DNA of 64,000 nucleotides from Chitinivorax sp. B (GTDB lineage: Bacteria; Pseudomonadota; Gammaproteobacteria; Burkholderiales; SCOH01). This document shows positions 42,242 to 51,320 of the stretch, in pieces. The stretch's first letter is position 1. Every line of letters begins with the position of its first letter. Position numbers and translations under genes: made by a program. The stretch covers positions 1 to 64,000 of the forward strand of contig NZ_SCOH01000002.1 of NCBI RefSeq assembly GCF_005503445.1, in the 5' to 3' direction. Below the pieces are notes generated by a model that was not told the DNA's origin, did no database searches, and was given only the letters and a program-made list of their open reading frames with translations.

Positions 42242-42946
42242 TTACATCTGCTTGCCAGCAGCAGCCTGGGCGCGCTGCCGCTTCAACTCGTCCAATTGGG
42301 CACGGGCAGTCACCGTACCAGTTTGTTGACGCAGTTTATCCAGACGCACATCCAGATCGGTATCGCGTAGTTCCTTGCCCAAATTGGCCTCGGCAATAGT
42401 GGTTTTGATGTGCTCACGAACACGGTCCAGCGCTTGCACGTCAGCCTCAACACTCAAACCTTCCAGTTGCGATTGAATCTGGATCCGGGCCTGGGCGCTT
42501 TGCATCTTGGCCAGCATCCGGTCACGCTCATCCTTGAGTTTGCCAATTTCACCCTGCACAGCCAGCAAGGCATTCTTGGCATCATCAGCATCAGATTTGG
42601 CCTGCTCTGCCTCGCCCACCAAGCCATTCAGATCGGCCTCGATCGCACTTTTCTTTTGCAACAGCACCAGCGCCAAGTCATCCTGATTGGTGGCCAATGC
42701 TGTCTCCAGCTCGCGCGTGACCTGGTCAAGCGCTTTGCGTTCGGTATTCACCCGGCCATCGATTTCGTCACGACGACGGATGATTGCTGCTGTCGCCGAC
42801 TTCAAGCGGGTGTATTTGGTCACCATGCCATTGATGGCGTTCTCATAGGCTATTTCGGGATGTTCTTTTTCAACATCGGCAATCCACAGCGATACAAAAC
42901 CACTCCACAGGTTACCCAAACGGGCAAAAAAATTAACATTCGCCAT
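42242..42946 (-). CDS. PspA/IM30-like coiled-coil protein (operon gene 7)
   Basis: A 234-residue, highly charged helical protein with the PspA/Vipp1 layout: a short N-terminal amphipathic stretch ([17 protein letters not shown]), a long helical hairpin (about 30-150) and further helices to the end. PspA and Vipp1 belong to the ESCRT-III superfamily and polymerise on membranes. No pspF, pspB or pspC gene is present; instead the neighbours are an AAA ATPase and an ABC system. Its start overlaps the preceding gene by 14 bases. Homology is judged by length, pattern and context. Confidence 0.7.
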   Translation of the reverse strand: MANVNFFARLGNLWSGFVSLWIADVEKEHPEIAYENAINGMVTKYTRLKSATAAIIRRRDEIDGRVNTERKALDQVTRELETALATNQDDLALVLLQKKSAIEADLNGLVGEAEQAKSDADDAKNALLAVQGEIGKLKDERDRMLAKMQSAQARIQIQSQLEGLSVEADVQALDRVREHIKTTIAEANLGKELRDTDLDVRLDKLRQQTGTVTARAQLDELKRQRAQAAAGKQM

Positions 42947-43826
42947 GTTTCGCTCCTATTTCTGTCAGATTCATTAAGGGGTCATGATTAACCCGCTCGA
43001 AAAAAGTTCGGTGATCTTCGGCAAAACGCTTGAAGCCCTGATGCAACTGCGCACGCAATACGTCATGCATAGCTGTCGGCACATTGCGGAAGGCCAGTCT
43101 CGCACCTTGTGTTGCCCAATCGAAATGGTCTGCCTCTGCGCCACCACCATGTCCGGAATGAATGGCAAGCCATTGGTATGCCACATGGTCTTGCCCGGCA
43201 ATATTGACCCGGGTGTTTTTCAATGTCTGTACAAGCGTCGGCGCGTAGAAACACAGCGTTTCGTCAATGATGGAAAATTCACGATCCGCCAATAATTCGG
43301 AACCCAGGTGATAACCAATGCAGCTGAAAATGGCCGGTAAGTCATCTGCCGTACCAACGCCATACCCTTCGGCGACACGGGCATTCAATAATGTCAGCCA
43401 TTCAGGTTCATGCAACAGGGCATTGAGGTCGGCATGCTGTAGAGGATTGGCAGCGGTCTCAACATCGATCACCCCTTTCAGCATGGATTGCGCCAGACAG
43501 CGGTGTGTATCACGGTGGACGGTATCGCGGTCATCGAACTCATCACGTGCAGCATCAAAGAAAAAGCTGGCCACAAATACGCTACGATCTGCCAATGCGG
43601 CCACTGGTTGCGTCGCATCATTGAACAGACCACGGGAACGGCCGATTTTACCGGCCAACGATGCGACACCTGAGCCAAAAAAACCGTTCCAGCTAGCATA
43701 GCGCCCAAGGAAACGAATGCGCGTCAGCGGGGCCTGTAATGCATCGGTCAGGGTATCTTTGACCAAGGCCTCGTGCAGTCCAAAATCGCACAATGCTTTC
43801 AGTTCCGAAACGGTGATGTTGCCCAT
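42933..43826 (-). CDS. Unknown helical protein, possible haem-oxygenase-like di-iron fold (operon gene 6)
   Basis: A 297-residue soluble protein I do not firmly recognise. Candidate metal ligands include GYHLGSELLADREF (His173, Glu177) and AIHSG-GGGAEADHFDWA (His223, Glu231, His234), a spacing like that of haem-oxygenase-like di-iron or TenA/PqqC-type proteins. A further H104-x-x-x-H108 pair lies in an acidic stretch. It overlaps the PspA-like gene by 14 bases, which points to a tight functional tie. An oxidase or a metal/redox sensor are possible roles. The family call is a guess from motif spacing. Confidence 0.45.
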   Translation of the reverse strand: MGNITVSELKALCDFGLHEALVKDTLTDALQAPLTRIRFLGRYASWNGFFGSGVASLAGKIGRSRGLFNDATQPVAALADRSVFVASFFFDAARDEFDDRDTVHRDTHRCLAQSMLKGVIDVETAANPLQHADLNALLHEPEWLTLLNARVAEGYGVGTADDLPAIFSCIGYHLGSELLADREFSIIDETLCFYAPTLVQTLKNTRVNIAGQDHVAYQWLAIHSGHGGGAEADHFDWATQGARLAFRNVPTAMHDVLRAQLHQGFKRFAEDHRTFFERVNHDPLMNLTEIGAKHGEC

Positions 43827-43884
43827 AGCCTCTTCCTTACGTCGATCAATTGAAGCGATTCATTGGGTCGGCCAAGCTAACCGT

Positions 43885-44739
43885 TCAGTGACTGACATTC
43901 ACGGTTGCTTTACCTGCAGCGGGTCGAATTGGCTCACGCAATTCGGCCTCATAACCACTACACAATTCTTCCTCCAGGCGCAGGCGATCAATGGCCTCTT
44001 GCAGCCTGCCTCCTCCTTCATTAAAGGCAGGGACGGCAATCACTGCCTGATAGATTTCCTCCACCGCATCTGGCAATGATAGCAGCGCAGCTTCCACAGC
44101 CGCTTTCCGCCCAGTCAAACGTTGGTGGCGCTGGCGAAGTTCTTCCAGATCGGCTCGCGCTTTCAACAAGCTATGCTGATCGCCACCACCGGCCGCAATC
44201 TGGCTATCGATCTGTTCAATCTTGCGTGTCAATTTGGCCTCATCCACGCTTTCCTGTCGGGATGCAATACTCAGACGTGCCAACCAAAGACTCATGAAAT
44301 CCACCGGTGCATCTTCCAGTCTGGCCATATCATGGGAAGGAATGGCCGTTTCACGGTGAGATGCTGCGGCAATGATCGCCATAATGCGCTCTTGTATTTG
44401 TACCAGCACCCGCCAATTCGGATGCCCTTCATTGCAATGACGCAGGATTTCTGATCGTAGTTGCGCCATGCGCAAATCGCGTTGGCGATTCCGATAGGCC
44501 CGATCCACCTTGGCACGGAAGGTTGAAGATGATGGAATGAATGTTGCGGCAATGATTTCGCCAGCAACAAATGCAATGGCCGGCAAAATTGCGCCGGACA
44601 GGCCGAATGGTATGGCAAGCAAAGCGCTGGTCGCTGCCGTACCCAAAAAAGCATAGAAATTGGGCTGGCTCCGCAGCATCTCCTTCAGATAGGACGGTTG
44701 TTCTGTTTGGCCGGTCGTCCAGCCATTCTGCTCGCTCAA
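43885..44739 (-). CDS. Membrane and coiled-coil protein (operon gene 5)
   Basis: A 284-residue protein of unknown family. Two adjacent membrane helices occupy about residues 28-68 (LLAIPFGLSGAILPAIAFVAG), followed by about 200 residues of highly charged helix likely in the cytoplasm, including a coiled coil near 165-230. It may anchor the PspA-like protein or the AAA ATPase at the membrane. It lies 49 bp after the ABC ATPase gene and 58 bp before gene 6. No enzyme motif is visible. Confidence 0.6.
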   Translation of the reverse strand: MSEQNGWTTGQTEQPSYLKEMLRSQPNFYAFLGTAATSALLAIPFGLSGAILPAIAFVAGEIIAATFIPSSSTFRAKVDRAYRNRQRDLRMAQLRSEILRHCNEGHPNWRVLVQIQERIMAIIAAASHRETAIPSHDMARLEDAPVDFMSLWLARLSIASRQESVDEAKLTRKIEQIDSQIAAGGGDQHSLLKARADLEELRQRHQRLTGRKAAVEAALLSLPDAVEEIYQAVIAVPAFNEGGGRLQEAIDRLRLEEELCSGYEAELREPIRPAAGKATVNVSH

Positions 44740-44788
44740 GGTACTACTGCTCCTACTCGGACATTTTCCATATCAAGGTGGTTCGACT

Positions 44789-45625
44789 TCAGACCGATAC
44801 CGCTACCGTGCCGCGCCGATTACCACTATGCAGTGTCGCCAATACGCGCTCCTCCATTTTGATGGCTTCAGCTGATCGCAGCCATTGCTCACCGCGCGGT
44901 CTCAGCGCATGGATATTGAAGTCATCAGCAATTTTTGCCGGCTGGGTCGACAACACAATTACGCGATCCCCCAGTATCAAGGCTTCAGTGACATCATGGG
45001 TTACAAAGATGGTCAGGCAAGGTGAATCATGGTGCAGCTTGGCCAACAGCTGCTGCATTTCGGCGCGGGTCTGTGCGTCCAGCGCACCAAATGGCTCATC
45101 CATCAACAGGATTCGCGGCCTAAGGACGAGTGCCCTGGCCAACGCCACCCGCTGATTCTGCCCACCGGACAATTGCCCAGGAAGATTCCGCTTGCGGTCA
45201 GCCAAGCCGACCGCTTCCAGCATTGCATCCACTCTGTCGGTCCACTCCTTTTGTGGCACACTCTGGCGCCAGCGAGCAAAACGAAAAGGTAGTGCAACGT
45301 TGTCCCATACCGTCAGATCCGGTCGGTTGGCATAGCGCTGGAACACCATCACCACGTCATCATGAGCCGCCGTACATGGCTGACCGTCAATCAGCACCTC
45401 ACCTGTAGTAGGTGTATCGACACCAAATGGGCGCACCCCACCCATCATGTGTAACAAGGTCGATTTGCCACATCCTGACGGCCCCAACAACATGTTGATG
45501 CCAGGTTTGTCGAAGCGTAGGGAAACATCATTGATGACGGTGATGGGTTGACGGCTGCCATCACGGGCCGGATATTGCTGCACGATGTTACGCAGCTCGA
45601 CACTGATGGCCGGCGCAGTGCTCAT
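44789..45625 (-). CDS. NitT/TauT-type ABC transporter ATPase (operon gene 4)
   Basis: A 278-residue ABC ATPase with Walker A GPSGCGKST, signature LSGGQNQRVALARAL, Walker B ILLMDEPFGALD and the H-loop VTHDVTE, of the nitrate/sulfonate/taurine class. The start is the ATG overlapping the permease stop by four bases (ATGA); a much longer in-frame opening of 91 codons is an overlap artefact with Cys- and Arg-rich composition. It should energise the permease encoded just upstream. Confidence 0.9.
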   Translation of the reverse strand: MSTAPAISVELRNIVQQYPARDGSRQPITVINDVSLRFDKPGINMLLGPSGCGKSTLLHMMGGVRPFGVDTPTTGEVLIDGQPCTAAHDDVVMVFQRYANRPDLTVWDNVALPFRFARWRQSVPQKEWTDRVDAMLEAVGLADRKRNLPGQLSGGQNQRVALARALVLRPRILLMDEPFGALDAQTRAEMQQLLAKLHHDSPCLTIFVTHDVTEALILGDRVIVLSTQPAKIADDFNIHALRPRGEQWLRSAEAIKMEERVLATLHSGNRRGTVAVSV

Positions 45626-46434
45626 AACTGGGTTTCCCATGGGTAAAGTCGGCGCTTGGCGTATTGCATCCCCTGATAGGTGGCAAGGGCCAGTGCAATG
45701 ATGACGATAATGCCGGCAAACACCTGATCCATCGCCGAGAAACGTCGTGCGTTCTGAATCAACTGGCCAAGGCCTTCCTGAGCATTGACGTACTCTGCAA
45801 CAGTGATATAAGTCCACATCACGGACACCGACACGATCACGGCATCCGCAATACGCGGCATCGACAGCGGCAGTACCGAATGACGTACCGCCTCCCACGG
45901 CGTAGCGCCAAGGTCACGGGCACTGATCCAATAGGCTTGCGGTACGGCACGCACAGCATCACGTACCATGGGAATCAGGTACACCACGGCCCCTACGAAC
46001 AGAAACAGGATCTTCATCCATTCACCAATCCCGAACCACATCACCATGATTGGCAGCAAAGCCACCACTGGCGCCGACCTGAAAGGATCAATCAATGGCG
46101 ACAAGGTAGCATTGACCCGTGGTGAGGCCCCCATCAACACGCCGACAGGGATACCGATCATCAGCACCAGGACACCTGCAGCCAGTACCCGCCCAACGGA
46201 CCAGAGCGTGGCGGTCAACAGCAAACTGGTCTGACGCTCGCCATCCCAAACCAAGTATGTCAATGCTTTGGCCACCTGCCATGGTGCTGGCAACTTGTTG
46301 GGGCCTACCAGACCGGAACCAGCTAGTGCGCTCCAAACCATCAGGACAACCAATACCGCTAAAATACCCAGCCAGCGACGCTGGCTGGCGTCAAGCAACG
46401 CATAGGGATTCCAGAAACTCTTCGCGTCTGACAT
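45622..46434 (-). CDS. NitT/TauT-type ABC transporter permease (operon gene 3)
   Basis: A 270-residue inner-membrane permease with six or so helices and the EAA loop DLGATPWEAVRHSVLPLSMP, typical of SsuC/TauC/NrtB proteins. It lies 10 bp after the solute-binding protein gene and overlaps the ATPase gene by four bases. The substrate is not known; the unusual binding protein makes simple assignment to taurine or nitrate unsafe. Confidence 0.88.
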   Translation of the reverse strand: MSDAKSFWNPYALLDASQRRWLGILAVLVVLMVWSALAGSGLVGPNKLPAPWQVAKALTYLVWDGERQTSLLLTATLWSVGRVLAAGVLVLMIGIPVGVLMGASPRVNATLSPLIDPFRSAPVVALLPIMVMWFGIGEWMKILFLFVGAVVYLIPMVRDAVRAVPQAYWISARDLGATPWEAVRHSVLPLSMPRIADAVIVSVSVMWTYITVAEYVNAQEGLGQLIQNARRFSAMDQVFAGIIVIIALALATYQGMQYAKRRLYPWETQL

Positions 46435-46444
46435 GGTTACCCAC

Positions 46445-48133
46445 TCAGCGGGTCAATACAGCCGTACGGGTTGTACGGTTCAAGGCACGGCAGTCTTCAA
46501 CCGTCAACTCTTCCGCCGCTGCATTGCGTTCGTCACACAACGGCTTGTCCGGGCCGTTGCCGAGGATTTTGAACCGGGCTCGGTCAAACTCCCATTGACT
46601 GACCAAGTAGTTCACCACCGCCTGAGCACGGGCTTGCGACAGGCGCATATTGGTGTCTCGCGCTCCAGTTGCATCCGTATTCCCAGAGATTTCAAAATAA
46701 GCCGATCCATTGTTTTCAATGAAAGGCACCATTTCGTCATCAATGGTCTTCTGCGCCCGCTTGGTCAACTCAGCTGATCCGCTGGCAAATCCGACCCGCA
46801 CCGGTTTGGTCACGGTGGCTTCTTTGCTCGCAGCTGCTTCACGGCCCGTATCGCTGAAACTGTACTCAGGTTTGGTCGCGGCTTGCTGAGCAGCCTTGTT
46901 CTTGTCCAGCAATGTCTTTATGTAGCGCAGATCAACCGAATCCTGCGGCTCAATGACCGGAGATTTGGGGTTGGCCAAGGCACCGGCAGCACGGTAAATG
47001 CCATCAAAACGACGGTAAACCCGCTCGTAGTGGTTGGTACCACCCGCCAGACCCAGAATCCGCGCGTTGTCTTCCAAGCCCGTCCATACCAGATTATTGA
47101 ACAAGCTCTTGATGAACGGTTTGCCTTGATCTTTGGCCAGCAGGGCAAAAAACTCCTCGGTGTTCACCAAGGCTTCTACTGCATCGTCTGGTTTGGCCTT
47201 GGCCGCATCGATACCTGCCATCCAACCACTGACAAAACCCTGGATTGCCGCTTGGTTGACCGGATCCTGCAACACGCGCTGGTCACACACCATGACGTCG
47301 TAAATCAGATTGGAAGCTGTCTTTGTGGAATACACCACCTTGGCACCAGGAATCTTTTTCAGCGCAAGTGACAGGTCGGGATCCCACAATGCAGCGGCAT
47401 CGACATTACCAGCCTCCAGTGCGGCACGAACCCCGGCCGTACCTTCCTCTGCGTTGATGAAGACCATCTTCACCGATGCCTTTTTACGAGCAGTGAGACT
47501 GGAGCTATCCAGCGCATCAATCACCATGCCGTGTGAAGGGGTGAACTGCAACATGGCGATGTTGCGCCCGGCCAGATCTTCCACACTCTTGATGGCTGGA
47601 TCACGGGTGATGATGGCATCTGCCCCCTGTGTGTTATCGACCACCATGACCGCGCGTGCATCCAAGCCAGCATTGCGCAGATTAGGCTGCTCCTGAGCCC
47701 AGAAATCCGAGGTACGCCATGCACAATGGGCAGCTTTGGATTCAAAAATGGTCGACAAGGTAGGGATATCGTCCTGAATTACCAACTTTACTTGCACCCC
47801 CTGCCGATCAAAGATTGAGCCGGACTGGGTAGTCAATGACTTACCGTTGGCCACCAGCGCTGGAGCATAACCGTGAAAGCTGACAATGCTGACCTTCAAA
47901 GGATTGCCATTGCTACCCAAAGTGCCTGACACTTTTTCCGGTGCAGATGGCGTAGCTTTACCTGAAGTAGCTGTTACATCAGTCCGCTGACCAGCATCAG
48001 CACCACTCATCGGTTGCGAATTACTCATGCGCTGTACGATGTCTTTCAAGCCGAAATGCCAGGCGACTGCTGTCGCACTACCCAGCACGGCTACCGTAAT
48101 CAGGCCTTTGGCCAAAGGAGTCAGTCTTGCCAT
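46445..48133 (-). CDS. Solute-binding protein fused to an OmpA peptidoglycan-binding domain (operon gene 2)
   Basis: A 562-residue periplasmic protein. There is an N-terminal membrane helix without a clear cleavage site (LITVAVLGSATAVAWHFG), a Ser/Thr/Ala-rich linker, and a NrtA/SsuA-like solute-binding domain (about 75-400, with the segment SVEDLAGRNIAML). An OmpA-like domain follows (about 440-562) with SGNTDATGARDTNMRLSQARAQAV, the peptidoglycan-binding loop. The fusion suggests a binding protein held between inner membrane and cell wall. The start chosen drops 15 residues of unsupported N-terminal extension. Confidence 0.85.
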   Translation of the reverse strand: MARLTPLAKGLITVAVLGSATAVAWHFGLKDIVQRMSNSQPMSGADAGQRTDVTATSGKATPSAPEKVSGTLGSNGNPLKVSIVSFHGYAPALVANGKSLTTQSGSIFDRQGVQVKLVIQDDIPTLSTIFESKAAHCAWRTSDFWAQEQPNLRNAGLDARAVMVVDNTQGADAIITRDPAIKSVEDLAGRNIAMLQFTPSHGMVIDALDSSSLTARKKASVKMVFINAEEGTAGVRAALEAGNVDAAALWDPDLSLALKKIPGAKVVYSTKTASNLIYDVMVCDQRVLQDPVNQAAIQGFVSGWMAGIDAAKAKPDDAVEALVNTEEFFALLAKDQGKPFIKSLFNNLVWTGLEDNARILGLAGGTNHYERVYRRFDGIYRAAGALANPKSPVIEPQDSVDLRYIKTLLDKNKAAQQAATKPEYSFSDTGREAAASKEATVTKPVRVGFASGSAELTKRAQKTIDDEMVPFIENNGSAYFEISGNTDATGARDTNMRLSQARAQAVVNYLVSQWEFDRARFKILGNGPDKPLCDERNAAAEELTVEDCRALNRTTRTAVLTR

Positions 48134-48203
48134 AGTTGTCGTGTGTCGTCCGAAGAAAATTGAAAAACCGAGCCGCATTCATGTTGACTGCGGTAATGAG
48201 AAT

Positions 48204-48902
48204 TCATGCGGCAGGCGTACCAAAAATGCGCCGGATTTCCTCTAACCTGCCGATTTCCACTTGTAGTCGGGCGGTTTCACGCTCTGCGGCCTCCCGTGTC
48301 GCTCTGGCCTGGTGTTCAGACTCGGCCTTTTCATTGGCGGCCCGAGCCAGTTCCCGCTCCATCAATGCTTCCAGGTCTGTCATTTGCTGGCGGATACGTG
48401 CGACGCTCTCTTGTAGCACCTGTTCCCGCTCGATAATGGCTTGCTGCGTCGCTTGTTCGGCCGAAGCAACGGCAGCCATGATTTGCTGCTTCGCTTTCTC
48501 CAGCGCCTGCACTTTGATTGTTGCATCAGCAACCGAATCATCGATGGTCCAGCTTTCATCTGCCGCATCCAGTGCCAGCACCGCTGCTTTACGGGTATTT
48601 GCATCCAATGCCAGTAACCCGTCCAATACTTTCAGCAGTTTTTCAGCAGCAAAGGGAGAAGGGGGAATATTGAACGCACTGTAGATTTCTTCCAATGGCC
48701 GTTGCTCGGTCACACCTTCAGCTACCGGCACAGGTATTTGCGCTGGGATTTCCAGAGTAAACGGTTCAATTGGCACGTCACGCCCAGGGACATCGTCACC
48801 TGTATTGATAAGTGATTTGGTCTCAGCAACCTGGGGGTCGTTCGGGACATCATCCAGTTCAATCAATCCAACCTTGTGCAGTGCGCGCATGAAGCCACTC
48901 AC
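48204..48902 (-). CDS. Coiled-coil protein of unknown family (operon gene 1)
   Basis: A 232-residue soluble protein. The N-terminal 75 residues are acidic and proline-rich; residues 80-130 are helical and 130-225 form a long, strongly charged coiled coil. It starts at a GTG seven bases after GGGAG; an ATG four codons further in is possible. It is first in the operon, 70 bp before the solute-binding fusion gene. No known domain is recognised. The coiled coil could contact the other helical proteins of the operon. Confidence 0.6.
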   Translation of the reverse strand: MSGFMRALHKVGLIELDDVPNDPQVAETKSLINTGDDVPGRDVPIEPFTLEIPAQIPVPVAEGVTEQRPLEEIYSAFNIPPSPFAAEKLLKVLDGLLALDANTRKAAVLALDAADESWTIDDSVADATIKVQALEKAKQQIMAAVASAEQATQQAIIEREQVLQESVARIRQQMTDLEALMERELARAANEKAESEHQARATREAAERETARLQVEIGRLEEIRRIFGTPAA

Positions 48903-49017
48903 GTGATACTCCCTTTGATTTTATTGATCGTATCGAGCGTCATCCACCCCATGCAAGCGAACATCATGGGCTGCATGCTGTAGTCAGACCGCCATCACAG
49001 GCGATCTCAGTATACAC

Positions 49018-49035
49018 CGCCAGCCTAGGCTGGCG
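49018..49035. promoter_or_regulatory. 18-bp perfect palindrome before the nine-gene operon
   Basis: CGCCAGCCTAGGCTGGCG is a perfect palindrome about 115 bp upstream of operon gene 1 and 46 bp after the benE stop. On the minus strand it is followed after three bases by TATACT, a good -10 hexamer, so it could be an operator within the operon promoter. It could equally be a terminator-like hairpin for benE, but lacks a T run. Confidence 0.4.
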
Positions 49036-49081
49036 CAGTGTGTTGCATTGCATATGCAGTGTGCCAACCAACAGCGTCTTC

Positions 49082-50242
49082 TCACCGTCTTGTTACCATC
49101 ACGCAACGGGTCAGTAAACCCATCACCACCCCCCAGAATGCAGAGCCAATCCCAAGCAAAGTCACCCCGGATGCGGTTACCAGAAAAGCTACCAAAGCAG
49201 GTTCCCGTTCAGTTTCATCGTGTAATGCGGTCGACAGGCCACGTCCGATCGTGGGCAATAATGCCAAGCCGGCAATAGAGATGATCAACTCACGCGGAAA
49301 GGCCTGGAATACATCGACAATCACCGGTGCCACCAGTGCCAAGGCAATATATAGCGCACCGGCGCCAACAGCTGCCCAGTAACGTTTACCTGCATCGGGA
49401 TGAACTTCAGCACCCATGCACAGCGCTGCCGTGATGGCGGCCAGATTCAGACCAAAGGCACCAAACGGAGCGAACACCAGCGTAGTCAACCCTGTCAGGG
49501 TAATGATGCGTGAAATGGGGGCAGGATAGTGGAACGCCTTCAGTACAGCCACACCTGGCACATTTTGTGAAGCCATGGTGACCACGAACAAAGGCAAAGC
49601 AATGCTGATGATATCGGTGAATACAAATTGTGGTGTAGTCCAGATCGGCAGATTGAACGTCCCCATTGCTTGGGGTAGCGGCAGTTGCCCACATAAGGCG
49701 GCGGCGGCGACACCCACCGCCAGCACCCATGGCACAGCAAAGCGCGGTGACCAGCGTTTGCCCAAAAAATAGGTCAGTACCATGCTACCAACGATCGGGA
49801 ATGCCGTCTGAAGACCTGCGAAAGTCTCCAGTGCAAACTTGACTAGTACGCCGGCCAGCAAGGCACTGGCCAATGCTGCCGGGATACGATGCATACCACG
49901 TTCGAACCAGCCCGATACCCCCATGAGCGTCAACAATATCCCACACACCACAAATGCACCAATCGCACTAGGCAAACTACCCTGATGCGCAGTAACGGCC
50001 AACAGGGCAGCCCCTGGTGTCGACCAGGCAGTGACAATCGGCATCCGTAACCAAAGGCTCGGCAGCAAGGTGGTCAACCCCATCCCCAGACACAGCACTA
50101 CAGTCATAGAAATGATGTGTTCGCGGTCCATTCCCATAGCTTGGCCGGCCTGCACCACGATGGCGTAAGAGCTGGTGAACCCAACCAGCACCGTCACCAC
50201 GGCGGCGGTTGCAATGGTCAAGGCGTGAGAACGCACACTCAT
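49082..50242 (-). CDS. benE: BenE-family membrane transporter
   Basis: A 386-residue, very hydrophobic protein with 11 to 12 membrane helices in the pattern of BenE (benzoate/H+ symporter-like, NAT-related). Segments TAWSTPGAALLA and FGAFGLNLAAITAAL with polar residues in helices match the substrate path of the family. No benzoate-degrading genes are nearby, so the substrate is open. It is on the same strand as, and upstream of, the nine-gene operon, with a 179-bp gap holding a palindrome. Confidence 0.82.
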   Translation of the reverse strand: MSVRSHALTIATAAVVTVLVGFTSSYAIVVQAGQAMGMDREHIISMTVVLCLGMGLTTLLPSLWLRMPIVTAWSTPGAALLAVTAHQGSLPSAIGAFVVCGILLTLMGVSGWFERGMHRIPAALASALLAGVLVKFALETFAGLQTAFPIVGSMVLTYFLGKRWSPRFAVPWVLAVGVAAAALCGQLPLPQAMGTFNLPIWTTPQFVFTDIISIALPLFVVTMASQNVPGVAVLKAFHYPAPISRIITLTGLTTLVFAPFGAFGLNLAAITAALCMGAEVHPDAGKRYWAAVGAGALYIALALVAPVIVDVFQAFPRELIISIAGLALLPTIGRGLSTALHDETEREPALVAFLVTASGVTLLGIGSAFWGVVMGLLTRCVMVTRR

Positions 50243-50375
50243 AAATACCTTTCAATCATTCATATCCGGTTATAGCCATGCTATATGGTGATTATGGGGC
50301 CGATTAGGAAAACTTGGATAGCACCTTTCACGTTCCATGCCGCATCAGCTCATCACCTTTCATTAAGTGGCTGTG

Positions 50376-50381
50376 TATAAT
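50376..50381 (+). promoter_or_regulatory. Probable -10 box of the lgt promoter
   Basis: A consensus TATAAT lies 34 bp upstream of the lgt start codon, in the short gap between the divergent benE and lgt genes. No good -35 hexamer is found at normal spacing. Confidence 0.35.
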
Positions 50382-50415
50382 TTGCGACTTTCCTTTGTAA
50401 GCCGAGTACACCGCC

Positions 50416-51267
50416 ATGATCACCCACCCACAATTTGACGCCGTGGCGATCCACTTGGGGCCATTGGCCATCCGTTGGTATGGGTTGATGTATCTGGTCG
50501 GATTCATCCTGTTCATCGTCTTGGGGCGCATGCGCATCAAACGCCGTCCTGACTTGGGCTGGGATAATCGCCAACTGGATGACTTGCTGTTCTACGGTGT
50601 GCTAGGTGTCGTACTGGGTGGACGCCTGGGATACGTGTTGTTCTACAAATTTGGCGATTACCTGAGTAATCCAGCAGCGATTCTGAAAGTCTGGGAAGGC
50701 GGTATGTCCTTCCATGGTGGCTTTTTGGGCGTATTGGCAGCAATGTGGCTGTTTGGCCGCAAAACTGGCAAGACGTTTTGGCAAGTAGCGGATTTTGTCG
50801 CACCACTGGTCCCCACCGGCTTGCTGGCTGGCCGTATCGGTAACTTCATCAACGGCGAGTTATGGGGTCGTGTTACCACACCTGACTCCCCCTGGGCCAT
50901 GTTGTTCCCACAAGCAGCACGTGAAGATATCAACGCAGCCGCCAGCAACCCACAATGGCAAAGCTGGCTGCTGCAGTATGGTGCCTTGCCACGGCATGCC
51001 TCGCAGTTATACCAAGCTGCACTGGAAGGTCTGTGCCTGTTCCTTATTCTGTGGGCCTTTTCTGCCAAGCCACGGCCATCTGCTCAAGTGTCAGCCGTAT
51101 TCCTGATCGGTTATGGCAGCTTCCGCTTCATTTCAGAATTCGCTCGCGAACCAGACAGCTTTCTGGGTTTACTGGCCATGCAATTGAGCATGGGGCAATG
51201 GCTAAGCCTGCCGATGATCATTGCGGGTATTGGTTTGTTTGTCTGGGCGGGGCGCAAACAAGCCTGA
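50416..51267 (+). CDS. lgt: Prolipoprotein diacylglyceryl transferase Lgt
   Basis: A 283-residue inner-membrane enzyme with seven helices that adds diacylglycerol to the lipobox Cys of prolipoproteins such as Pal. The Lgt signature [14 protein letters not shown] is present, as are SFHGGFLG with its essential His and the C-terminal [15 protein letters not shown]. It is single and followed by an intrinsic terminator. Confidence 0.97.
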   Translation: MITHPQFDAVAIHLGPLAIRWYGLMYLVGFILFIVLGRMRIKRRPDLGWDNRQLDDLLFYGVLGVVLGGRLGYVLFYKFGDYLSNPAAILKVWEGGMSFHGGFLGVLAAMWLFGRKTGKTFWQVADFVAPLVPTGLLAGRIGNFINGELWGRVTTPDSPWAMLFPQAAREDINAAASNPQWQSWLLQYGALPRHASQLYQAALEGLCLFLILWAFSAKPRPSAQVSAVFLIGYGSFRFISEFAREPDSFLGLLAMQLSMGQWLSLPMIIAGIGLFVWAGRKQA

Positions 51268-51294
51268 TTGAGCAAGACCACCCAAAGAAACGGG

Positions 51295-51320
51295 ATGGGC
51301 TGGCATACTAGCCCATTTTT
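51295..51320 (+). terminator. Intrinsic terminator after lgt
   Basis: ATGGGCT and AGCCCAT form a 7-bp stem followed by five T, 27 bp after the lgt stop codon. Confidence 0.75.

Noticed and set aside
41779-42399. A 206-codon plus-strand frame opposite the AAA and PspA-like genes
   Set aside because: It is antisense to two convincing overlapping-operon genes and has no ribosome site or known pattern.
45626-45898. A 91-codon upstream extension of the ABC ATPase gene
   Set aside because: It lies inside the permease gene in another frame, is rich in Cys and Arg, and the ATGA overlap gives a better start.
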